Positions 21,473-32,800 of a stretch of 64,000 nucleotides of DNA are shown here, piece after piece (position 1 is the first letter of the stretch; every line of letters starts with the position of its first letter). Source of the DNA: Haliclona indistincta. Its lineage: Eukaryota > Porifera > Demospongiae > Haplosclerida > Chalinidae. Position numbers and translations under genes: made by a program. Location of the stretch: positions 4,914,887-4,978,886 of the forward strand of contig OZ024788.1 in the NCBI GenBank assembly GCA_964017065.1, written 5' to 3'. The notes beneath the pieces were generated by a model that saw nothing but the letters and a program-made list of their open reading frames with translations, was not told where the DNA came from and searched no databases.

Positions 21473-23018
21473 TTAGCATTTTGATACTGATGATGGTGCG
21501 GCATATGATGGATTGTCCTTCATAGTGAAAGCATCTCTTCCAACATTTCCAACATCTTCATAGTAAGTTGCAGTAGCTTGTGGCACATCACCGCTACTTC
21601 CCTGTAAAAAAACATGCACAATGTACACTATCACAACAATATGGCTACACTATACAGGATTGTGAAAACTCAAACTTCCAGCTCCTTTCTTCTCTTTGAC
21701 TGCATGAAAGACATGATTTACAATATTTTGCTCATTATTAACATACTCTTTATAATGATTATGTACAGCATTACACTGAGGGCGACTATCAACAGTAGTA
21801 ACCATGGCAATGCTATCATAGGAACCACCCACACTGGTGTGCTTGTTGTAATCACAGTTACATTGGACTTCATCTTGTTTGGTAAATCTGTAGCTAAAAT
21901 AGAGCTATGTTTACCATTGAATAGCAATATCTGACCTCCAACTGTTATTACACAAGACTGTGTTGAACTGCATGTGTATGCTGGGAAGTAAGTAATCTTC
22001 ACAAGGTATGTCTCTCCTGGTCTCACTCCATACAGTGTAACATTGGTTCTGTTGGTGACTGATCTGAACTCACATTGTGTGTAATCAGATATTTGTCATG
22101 TTTTAGTTTGTTTGTGGGCTATAAAACAATATGATAGTGTGTACAGTGCTTCCATTATTGAACCTATCTCCCAAAGAATTAAAATTCCGCAAGCAAAGCG
22201 AAAACAAAAGTAATCAGCTAAAAGAAAGAGATTAACTTAACCATTTCGTACACCAACCTGAACATTCATGAAAATTTCTGATGATAAGTTCTTCGCTCTC
22301 TTGTCCGAGTCGTCCTGCCCCATCTCTACCAGCAACAGTCACTGAGTACTCACCATCTGATGTCAGATCAGTGATGTTCAGTGAGGTCCCATTGTCAGTG
22401 GTGTTGTATACCATAACTTGAGAAGAGTTCCTAACAGTGACAGTAGATGTGTACACAGAGAGGTGTGTCTAGTGGAGCTACCCAGTTTATGGTGACATAT
22501 TCACAAAGTGCGTTCATTTGATGGATAATTCAAGAGGCAATGACGGTACATCTCAAGGGATTGAAATTTCAGTGTACAGTGTACATGCGTATTTAATTTT
22601 TTTAGTGTAATACCTGATATCCTGACTTCTAATTTCTTGATTTGATTGTTGCCGTCACTGCATGTTATAATTGTTCCATTATTCTCGATACTCACATCAT
22701 GCACAGTAGCAGAATGATACAAATGTGGTTCCAGTGATATTGACAAGGCTCAATGTAAATATGCCCAAGCTTTCTATAGAGTTAAGCTCTTCTGGTTCAA
22801 AGTAAACTGCAATCTGAGTTGATCCATCAATGCCCCATAGCAATGCACCAGTTCAGTCATACAAGTGAATATCAGTGTATCTCCAGGACACACTCTGACA
22901 GCTGATGAATTCAAACTGACTAAGATAAGAAATGTTATGAAATCCAATGTATTATAAATTCATTACCTTTTGAATCACAAGTCACTATCTGGAATAATAC
23001 TATCAACAGAGAAAGCAT
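21473..23018 (-). pseudogene. R14, type C receptor with several frameshifts
   Basis: Same seven-exon plan as R2. The lesions seen are one extra base in the Ig exon (near 22710, TCATTCTGC for TCAACTGC), a missing base near 22853 (CCAGTTCAGTC), a shortened FN3 segment near 22445 (CAGTAGATG), and a 10-bp deletion in the second FN3 near 22055. TM and tail remain readable: tail TYYEDV and NPSY, ending SSVSKC at the ancestral stop. It is probably not functional. Confidence 0.78.
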
Positions 23019-23199
23019 GGTTAAGGTTTACGTCTGACCTGAGCTTAGTACTCCGTATAGTAAAATTCATCCGAACAGGAAGTTGTAAATGTTGTGTTCA
23101 TGTATTATTTGATGTAATTCTTTGGTGTAATAAATAACGTATGATCACATGCTTCATACAGGTATGCTATGTGATTACGAACTCATGGAGTATGTATGG

Positions 23200-23755
23200 T
23201 AGTTTATGCAATGTTCGATTTCCAAGAAACAGCTGTCTCTGCGTGCACAGTTTACACTTCGTCAAACTCAAAAGCACTTGCATTACACGACTTTCACGTT
23301 TATTACAACTATTGGACTAGTCTGAAAATAGCAAGCTCATTTTTCCAGATATTGAACACATCAACAATCACTACCAGCAGTAGTACCAGTGGCGTATCTA
23401 GGGGGGGTGCTCAGGGTGCTCCAGCACCCCCCTTAAACTAGACTTATTAATATTCATAAAGTAGCAGGCTACTGGCTAACCTAACCTCAGGCTCTAAGCT
23501 AGCTCTAGCTTCATCGAAGAGTCCACGATGATCGAGTGCCGTACAGTTCTAAATAACGCACACTGTACGCAAAATAAGCGAAAATTAATTGATCATGAAT
23601 AATTAATTAGCAAAATTTTCGGGTGCCCTTCGCGCGCTCATATTCAGCACCCCCTTCTGCCAAATCCTAGATACGCCACTGGTAGTACCCAGGACACAAC
23701 TATCATTACCACTGCATGTTTGTACTAAATTAATGATGATTGCGAACAGATATTC
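23200..23755 (-). pseudogene. R15, receptor tail/TM relic
   Basis: Positions 23205-23270 match a type A tail (ACAGCTGTTTCTTGG, then AACATTGCATAAAC) with stops. Positions 23355-23390 and 23682-23750 are two halves of a transmembrane exon split by a MITE. It is decayed. An equivalent relic lies 3' of each lipoxygenase (43205-43500, 51530-51790, 58400-58700), showing that receptor and lipoxygenase duplicated as a unit. Confidence 0.75.
23387..23681. mobile_element. hAT-like MITE, 295 bp
   Basis: The terminal inverted repeats are CAGTGGCGTATCTAGG and its complement. A 7-bp direct repeat GTAGTAC (23380-23386 and 23682-23688) flanks the element. Paralogous TM exons read AGCAGTAGTACCCAGG uninterrupted, which is the empty site. 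TIR sequence and target-site size fit a hAT-type MITE, whose usual duplication is 8 bp. G/C-rich subterminal runs (GGGGGGGTGCTC) are present and there is no ORF. Confidence 0.85.
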
Positions 23756-23869
23756 ATTGTGTAATAATTAGTTACGTAAAAACTACTATAATTTTTATAG
23801 CTACACAGCACAAAAATGAACTAATTCAATAAATATAACTATAGTCATAAAAATTGTTTTAATTAAGTT

Positions 23870-26800
23870 TCAAATAGTTATACTATTTGGAATGCGTGAA
23901 GGGCAAAGATAGTAATACTCCACATCAAGCATCTTGTTGCGAACTCTAATTTCTTGATCAATGTGTATGAGCCTCTTCACAAACTTTTCCACAGCTTCAG
24001 TAGCTTCCTCTTCAGAGTACCAAGCCAAAGGGTAGCCTCCCAAAAATATCTATGTAAACAGAAAGAACAACTTACAATATAATTATATATTCTTAAAAGT
24101 GTCATATTTATTAGGGAGACACGGTAGTGTCTCCCTATGTAGGGTTGAACGAGAAAACAAGATGGCGGCTACATACAATGTATTAGGGAGACACGGTAGT
24201 GTCTCCCTATGTAGGGTTGAACGAGAAAACAAGATGGCGGCTACATACAATGTATTACCGTTCAAACGCTGATATTTCGCCTGGTGATGAATTTTATACG
24301 TCCAAAGACACTTAAATCTGCTATCTGGCGTTGCCCCATCTTACAGTAGCAAGGAGATTGCTCGAGATTGTTACTAAAGTGACGAACCTGGAAACGGTGA
24401 AAATCGAGTTTCGTCGTCTTCGTTTTCTTCTTTCTTCTTTCTTCTTTCTTCTTTCTTCTTTCTTTCTTTCTTCCACTCGCCTAGCACCTTTACGTGAGCA
24501 GTGCCGAGACCAAAACACCCACGAACAGTCGTGAAATTCTCCTGGCATGTGCCTTTTGAACTTAGTTTTTAGCGAAACGGCAATATAAATTCCGCGATTT
24601 CTCGATCGTGATCTGTTGTCAGCTAAGTGTTAGACGCCATTAATAATTATAGTGATTGCGCAATACGCACGTTACCAAGCTGTGGTTAGCGCACGTGACC
24701 AAGCACAAGCTTGAGTATCGCCACGCCGTATAGATCACGGAGAACACATATTTGTCTGGAGTCTTCGAAGAACGGTAAGCTAGCAAGCGCAGAATCACCA
24801 TTCTGCCTTGCCAGATAATTATAACCGCCGTAAACAAGTGTGGGCGGGGCTCGTATGCACTGCATGTACATGTATTCATGCATGCGTAGGCGAGCTGATA
24901 TCTACAGCATAAGAACTATTAATTTTTAGCTACAAGTTTAAAATTGTTAATAATAAAGAAAAGCCATCAACAACAGGAAAACCAAACCAATGGTGGAAAC
25001 AAAGATGGCACAGTAATTGCATGATATTGAACTGTACTTCACTGAAAAAGAAAAAAAGGACACAAACAAGAAAATTAAAAAGATTTCTATCGAAATCAAA
25101 AGGATGTAGGGTTGTGAAATCTACCACTGGTCAACAATGTAAACTAACAAGGAACAAGCATGGAATGGTAACACGATTGACTTGCTAACAGACCATAGAT
25201 CCCTACATCAGTGGCTGTACATAAGCTGTCACAAGCTGAATGCACGTCAGGTGTCAGTCAACAGCAACAAGCTAAGCTGAACTAGCTATAGTCAACTACA
25301 GCAGCCACTGATGTAGGGATCTATGGTCTGTTAGCAAGTCAATCGTGTTACCATTCCATGCTTGTTCCTTGTTAGTTTACATTGTTGACCAGTGGTAGAT
25401 TTCACAACCCTACATCCTTTTGATTTCGATAGAAATCTTTTTAATTTTTGTCAGCATACCTCATCTGGACTGTACTGTGCCAGAGAAAATGTTATTGATG
25501 AAGCTTGAGCAGCAGTAGGTATATCAGGAAGATACTCCATCAGATCACGATACATGATGTTGGATCGCTTTGGAGGAGGCTTTCTCATGGCAATAGGAGC
25601 ATTGGGGGTGTATCCATACGTATCAAACTGGCCAAAATTGACAGCAGCATGTTGAGCTGAGCCTGTGAACATTATCAATGTGCAGTACTCCACGAGATCT
25701 GGTATTGTTTCGATCTTATCTGGAAATCCGTGTCCTTGGGGAGCTCCTAGGTATCCTGGAAAGGCAACTGTGTGTATTTCCAATACCCATTCCTTTAGTT
25801 CTGGGTCATTCTTGACATCTTCGTCGCTTTTGTAGAACATGGAAATGATCTCTTGAACATAGGCTTCTATGGCATCCCATACTTTGATCCCATCATCACG
25901 ATAGTAGTATCCTGGTAGCTCATCAGGATTTTCTACGCCTCGCTCCTTCAGATTCCATTTGATGTTTGTCAACTGGACACGATGAATTTCAGATGCTCTT
26001 TTGAACAGCTCCATCAACCCATCACTTCCAATGGCAAAATTTTGAGCGATTATTCCATTTTTGTTGATAAGAGCTTTACGTGCAGCAGCATTGATGGCCA
26101 TTGTGTATCGGAAGTGTGGCTGTAGCAACTTGTAAACAGGATGTGCATCAGGTATATTCCTCATTGTAGCCATTCCATAAGCTTCCATTGATGCATGACA
26201 GGAGATGTAGTGGGTCAGTATTTGATGATACTATAGTGATAATTTTATTACACCTTACTTCAAGTCATGTCTATAATTAAATTTATAGATATAATGTTGA
26301 GTGCAATTGACATGCGCTAGCCTTAGTTGTTAAGCATAAAAATTCTCTATAATAATTAATTCTATAGACATTACCGTATAACCGGTTATTTTCGTTAGGA
26401 TTTAATTTTCGTAAGTTGACCCGGTGACGAAAACAAAATATTCGAAAAATTGACGCCCACATTCAGTACTTAGTGCTTTGCAGTGATACAGGTCATGATC
26501 ACAGCGCCGCCAGTTCACTTCACAGAGTTTATACTCGTGTTTTCGGCTCTCGTGAATCTGACTGATGGAGTTACCTGATACAAACAGTTCAATCTCGCGT
26601 GAGCTACTGTCCTGACTTTGTGGTACCATCAATCATGTCAGTGTAGGAAGAGCCTATTCTCTGGTGTAGGAGACATGCATTCAGGCCAGAAGAGCTGCCC
26701 TCAGCATGCCTCAGTATGTATAGAAGGCTGTATCTGTCCATGTCATTTACCATTGGAACATTTTATATCCTCGTACAACATATGGGGCAGCATTTCTGAC

Positions 26801-29800
26801 AACACAATCAAGGGACTGACCGATGAATCTGGTGTGTTAATAATGTGTCCAGCTAGAGACTGATCAATGAGAAGACTAATGTGCTGAGATGAATTGGTGA
26901 GCTAAATTAATAGTTTATACATGTACACGATAAATATTCACTCCGAATAATAAATTATTATGCTTAACCCTTTAGTTACTGACTTTTTTAGTCGGAAATT
27001 TGACTTGCTCTAAACTGGCAGTTTGTTTTGCAATTTTCGGGAAAATGCAGTACGCTAGCTATTCCAAACTAGACCCGTTTTCTCCTGGCATGTCAAAGTT
27101 TATGACCATGTACTAAACTCCAAGCTAGCCACTCCCACTTCGGAACTGAAGCCACTTAAGTGTTGCGGCCTCGTCATTTTTCAGCCAATTCTGGTCTTCG
27201 TTTAGCCCTGGTGACTGATACGAAAACCTGGTGGTGTCCAGGTGTGCAAACAGCACAGTTTAGACCATATTCTATGCCAAAGTATGCATTTCCGGGCATC
27301 CTGAAGCCCCAAAAATGCCGGAAGCGGCGAGGGGCTCCGCCCCTTCAAACCCCGGATTAAAGGGGGGACACCCTCCTTTAAAAATCTCCCCGTCCCTCGT
27401 TCTATTATGGTTTAGTGGGGAGGGCGCGCCGAAAAACAGTGGGTTTGTTCAGACAATTTGCAATTAAACCTGATTTGACCTTTCTAGAGCACTTTTAACA
27501 CTAATTATGAGGTCTACAGTAGGTGGAGTCGAATATGTTGTCAAAAGGCAACAATAGGGGTTAAAGGGTTAAAATAATGTGCCATGACATCGATGCAGAA
27601 CATGGTATGGACAGGGTCTTAGAATCTATTCGACATGTATGTCTAAATCTGTTTCGTCGTATAGTACAGGTATTGTAAATGCTGAATAAAACATGTAACG
27701 TCACACAATTCCATGATTCTCGAGTGATTGTCCAGGTGCTGAAAGCGAAGTATCCTGACCATAGATATTACCGTATAGCCGGTTTTTTTCGATGGTCAAA
27801 TATTTCGTACATAAAATTTTAGATTGGATCTAATTTTCAAAGCGCTTTGACCGTTCGAAAATAAAATCCGATTCAAAATATGTTAGAACGTAAATTTTGT
27901 TCGCCTAAGTTTTGATGGCGGGAGAGCGTACTGAAGAGACGGTAGCTATTACAGCATACCGTCCTATTCCGCTCTTGTTCTGGAGAATAGACAATGTATT
28001 TTCCTCGGCGCTTCCCTTTTGCTGAGCTCTGCAGCTGCATCACCCTGGTCACAGCCCGGTTTGCTGCCGCTATAGCTCTAGGTGGAATAGAGAGCGACAG
28101 GCTACCTTGCGGGTTCGACAAAGCGCTTTCCTAAGGAGTAGGCAGACGCTTGAAGTAGTTTTCAATCGACATCTCTCATCTCCTAAGCAATACAGGCCGA
28201 TCCAGCAGGGTTCATACACGTGGCGACTGGCGTTGATAGGGAAATTTACAGTAGCGTTATTTTTTGGTATGGTTCAAATTTTGTGGATTTAATTTTCGAA
28301 CTGCAGTCGGCGATCGAAAATAAAATCCAATTGAAAATAACCGGCTATACGGTATATACTATCTATATAATTATATACTATTATAATATCTATGTCCTGA
28401 CTAACTGTATACATGTCTTGGTGTGAACCGCATCACCAGCGGCGCTCATTCAGAAACTATTAAAATTTGATGTTACACCCATTTTCACTAAGTTATTCAG
28501 TGAAAATGGGCATAATAATCGATTTTTAATCGTGTCTGAATGAGGTGCTGCTGGAAGTGCAGTTCACACCAAAAATATGTAGAGGTTTGACACACGTACA
28601 TGAGCTATGTTCTGTTAGCTACTTGTTTCAACCTAAACTCATCATTTCTTGTAATCCTGAGCGTTTCTAATACCTGTATTTTTCAAAATCTGTGGTTTCT
28701 TTTGCTAGTACGGAATTCATTGTGGGTGTGTACCTGCATCATAGCTTGTTTTCTCATTATAATTATTCAGCATGAACATACTTGTACAAAAATTGTTATT
28801 AATGAATGATTCTTTTTTAAACATAGAGAAGCTGTCAGTTCACTAGTGTGTTCTTCCGGCAAGTTCTGCTGTGCTACTTTCAGGCAATGCTCAGTGTTAT
28901 TCATCATAAACTTCAATTCATCACCGTACTATTTTAGTAAAAATTTCTCTTTTATGTTTGTTTGGTAGAGTACGAGAATGTTCATGAAATCTGAAAGTAA
29001 TTGTGAATGTGCAACACAGAAAGTATTATATTAGTGCATGACTCTACGACACGAACTTGCTGAATGCCGTTCAAAGATTTGTATGCAGCTATGAGGTGAG
29101 AATCGACTATTAAGACGCTAGTTGTAAGTCTCAACTATGCTAGGCTAGCCGCTCCGTCTCTCGAGTCGAGTCGTGTCTGATGAATCATACAGCTCGGTAT
29201 TCATAAGAACATGAGCTAAGGGCTAGAAAGCCATTATACCAGGTTCCATTAACGCTAGTACACATGCTTGTTCGCCGTTTTAAATTTTCCCGCGTTGGAA
29301 TAATTATTACGTGATTTGTCACATGGGGGAAATGAAGTGTTGTGAACATAACAAGACTGACCCGACGAAGGAACAGTGGACAGCGCTTACGCCGTACTGT
29401 AAGACTAAAATTTCAATTTTGTTTAAATTTTGTGTAAAACAACACGCAAACGACGCCTTTCAGCCATCATCAAGGCTCAAGCCTGCTTGGGAACCCAGAA
29501 TTGCAAAGACAGCTCGAGCTCAGCAAACGCGCATTTGGCTTAGCGATGGTTCGTGGCTTTACGTGGACGGTCGGGCATAGTAAACATCGACATGCTCAGC
29601 CAACGCAATATAGTAAGCATTTCCAGACTCCCAATTGCTACTGCAGGCAAGCTTCTTTGCAATTCTGGGTTCCCAAGCAGGCTTAATGATGGCTGAAAGG
29701 CGTCGTTTGCGTGTCGTTTTACACAAAACTTAAGCAAAATTGAAGTTTTGATAAGATTTTTTTTTGAAAGGGGTAAATGGAAAAGCAGGACGTGGACAAC

Positions 29801-32800
29801 GGACATGGACAAGGACTACGGACGAACTATGGAAGAATACTGACAACTAAACCCTAAACCCTAAAAACCTTCTCCTAACTGAGCAAAGTCGGGAGGGTCG
29901 TCCTAAACCGGGCCTTCGGCCCTTGGTAAGCCTAAGGATCGTCGGGAGGTAGTACTAGTACTAAACAGGCACTCACTAAGGATCGTCGAGTTGACCATGT
30001 CCGCTTTTGTCCGTGTCCACGTCCTGCTTTTCCAATTGCCCATTTGAAAGGCCTAAGCCATTTGAAAATTAACTCCAGTCTAAAATTTTATATACGAAAT
30101 ATTTGGCTGTCGGTTATACGGTATGTGGAGTAAGTTGCATTGCTTTCTAACATCCAAGCAAAATGATTCTGTACATGCTGTAGGCACTAATTGAATTTGA
30201 GGAATGCAGCAATAGAAGTGATAGCCATGGTGTGCCTCATGATTATAACAGGGCTATTGCCATTATCAGTAAGCATGCATTTGTATGATGACCCAAATTC
30301 AAAATAGCAGCTACTGTATGTTCGGATAAAATTCTTGCATGTAGGTAGAAATTTCATGTATGTTATAAAAAATGGCATCTGGTACAAAGCAGTGTGTACA
30401 TACCTGTGTATCAGCTGATCTGTAGAATATCTTAGCCAGTAGCCACTCGAACCAACTATCAGAAGGTAGAAATATAGGATTGTTTGCCCCAGGATCTCTC
30501 ATCAGTTGTATGGCAATAGGCACTAGCTTGTTAGAGCCATTCACATACATTAGACACAGAGGCGCTGGACAATAGTAGCCTTCACGAGTGGGTATTTCAT
30601 GCAATATCTGACTGAGATCATTAATGTAGATATGGCCAGCCTATGATGTACAAAATAATTATGAAGGCCATGTATGGATCAATTTCATGTGGCATAATTA
30701 TACAAGCTTACCGCCATTTCCTCCTCAAGTGTTCTACCACGGTTCAATAGATGCTTAACCATTTCGTGGTTGACTGGAAAATTCTCTGGCATCTTATATT
30801 CTGTAAAAGCAGTACAGGTAGCTAGCCTCGTCCCCAGGCCCCGCCTCCCAAGGAGAGGGCCTGGTACACATTGTATGCGCATGCGTTAATTATGTCCAAA
30901 TAAGGCATGATTTTCACCGAATCTGTTGAATTTGCCGAATCATGCCATTCAATTGATCATGCCATATTTGGACATAATTAACGCATGCGCATACAATGTG
31001 TACCAGGCTCTATATCGAGAGCCTGGGGACGAGGCTATACAGGTAGCTAAAAGAGCTTGTAGCTATGTAAATTAATTTTAGCTGAGTACAGGCTGAATAA
31101 GTCAAGCATTGAAATAAATTATGGTTGAATCAATAATTATTTTGCTCGAAATCATATTTGGCAGTAGGATAGAATTAAACTTTAATCTGATATTAATTAA
31201 CTTACTTTCTTCAGCATTGTTGCATCTACGAATCAGCACGGGATTGACTCCATTGAGCATCTGTCGTCCAAACTCTACATCTGATACCCAGCGATATCCT
31301 TCATATGCTGGTATGTTGGCATACTCCTTTGGGGGCTTGTAATCTTTGAGATTTTCTGTTTCCAAGGTCGTTGCAATGAACTCGAAATCATGGAGATTCG
31401 CCACAGACGATTGATCAGTAAGGTTCATTTTGAGAACCTCCTCCAGTCGATGAAGAATTTCAACACGCTTGTTAGCAGTTCGACTTGCAACTTGTCCCTT
31501 GAAGACGTTTCCAAGGAAGTTTACAAATTTTACTCGCTCAAACTGCTCATCAAGTGGCAGAAAAAGGAAACTCTCATCAATTGCAGATGGCATACCAGTG
31601 TCTGAAAACGTCTGCCATTTATATGTCACTTGGCGCTCCTTCAATTGGTCGGTTCTCTGCTCTACCAACACCGGATTGTCTTTAACTTGCTGTAGAGTTG
31701 CTGTGATGTATAGAGTGAAATAATAATGCAAGGATCATGTTATCATTGCAGTGCAAGCCGTACTGAACAGTTTTGTTGCAACAATAATTTAATGATGTTG
31801 TAAATAGGAAGTGCATGGAGGCGCAATTAAGACATTCCCATTAGAAGCAAATAGAGCACGAGCCGAAGGCAAGTGCTTTTTTTGTCGTCGAGACACGTCC
31901 CGAGTGCAATAATACGCCCATAGAGCACGAGATGCCGTGCTTTAAACGAGAAGGTTGGGTATAAAAGGGGCCTGCCCAGGGTTAAAAAGGATACTTCCTC
32001 ATGAAAGCGGTTGTGGGTAGCTCGCCAAGACTTCCTACACGTTCAACGCACAGCGGTGACCTCACACAACACTTGAACAACACAAGATTTTTTTTCAGCT
32101 TTTCAGCTTGAAATTAATTTTCCAGACGAAGATTCTATTCTTGGGTCGTTTGGACAGAGCCAAGAGCGCAGCGAACAAAGATGGCTTATGAGCACATGAT
32201 TTAACACTTTTCATTTGACTAATGTGTAAAAACTAATACTGACTAATAGCTACTAAGCTCTAGCTACCAACCTGCTTTCAGCTCCACAGACTCGCTCCAT
32301 ATGTAGCACGTGCTTGCTCTACTTTGGGTACGCAATCGTCAAAACGTGCCGCCATTTTACTGCCCTGGGAACTCCCCTTTTATACGCCTACGACAGGAAG
32401 CGAATGCGTACGCGCGCAATCCGCGTAACTAACAACGATGTAAATGGACAAAAAACTTAAGTTTTGGAGAGAAAAAATAATAAAAAGACACCATGATTGG
32501 TAATCGAACCCGGAACTTCTGCACTACAAACCACGAGCTAAACCGCTGAGCCACCGAAACCTGCTGACCGGTCAATCCACCAAACAAGCCTTTATTATTA
32601 TTATTATATTATTATTATTCTTTATAGTGCTTCTGTACGCGCGCGCGCGCGTAGATAATACAAGCCGCCAAAGGCGGCTCGCGCACGTGACTTCCGGTCG
32701 GGGCTTCTCGGTACATAATGCAATTCACTAAGAACAGTGCGGCTGCTATGAATATAATTATTGTGTGGTTGCTGACATAGCAACTGTTTACACGACAAAC

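Larger units (their letters stand above)
26374..30121. mobile_element. 3.7-kb TA-flanked TIR element in LOX1 intron 5
   Basis: The ends are CCGTATAACCGGTTATTTTC and the inverted CGGTTATACGG. LOX3 intron 5 reads TAGACATTATGTGGAG; in LOX1 the insertion sits exactly at that TA, which is present on both sides. No transposase-like ORF is seen, so it is either a non-autonomous composite or heavily decayed. It contains at least four further repeats: 26964-27572, 27771-28352, 28418-28572 and 29405-29752. Confidence 0.75.

Noticed and set aside
24108..25441. Helitron interpretation of the hairpin element
   Set aside because: A terminal palindrome is present, but there is no 5' TC or 3' CTRR end, and the very long inverted repeat at the other end is not a Helitron feature.
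29311..29812. Overlapping ORFs on both strands
   Set aside because: They lie in a fold-back repeat, which generates mirror-image frames.
29850..29870. CCCTAAA repeats as a telomere
   Set aside because: Only two units occur, embedded in a dispersed repeat with a second copy at 34337.
32480..32560. Possible tRNA gene on the minus strand
   Set aside because: A and B boxes are clear, but the acceptor and anticodon stems do not pair and a partner copy with different internal length exists at 34540; a tRNA-derived SINE explains it better.
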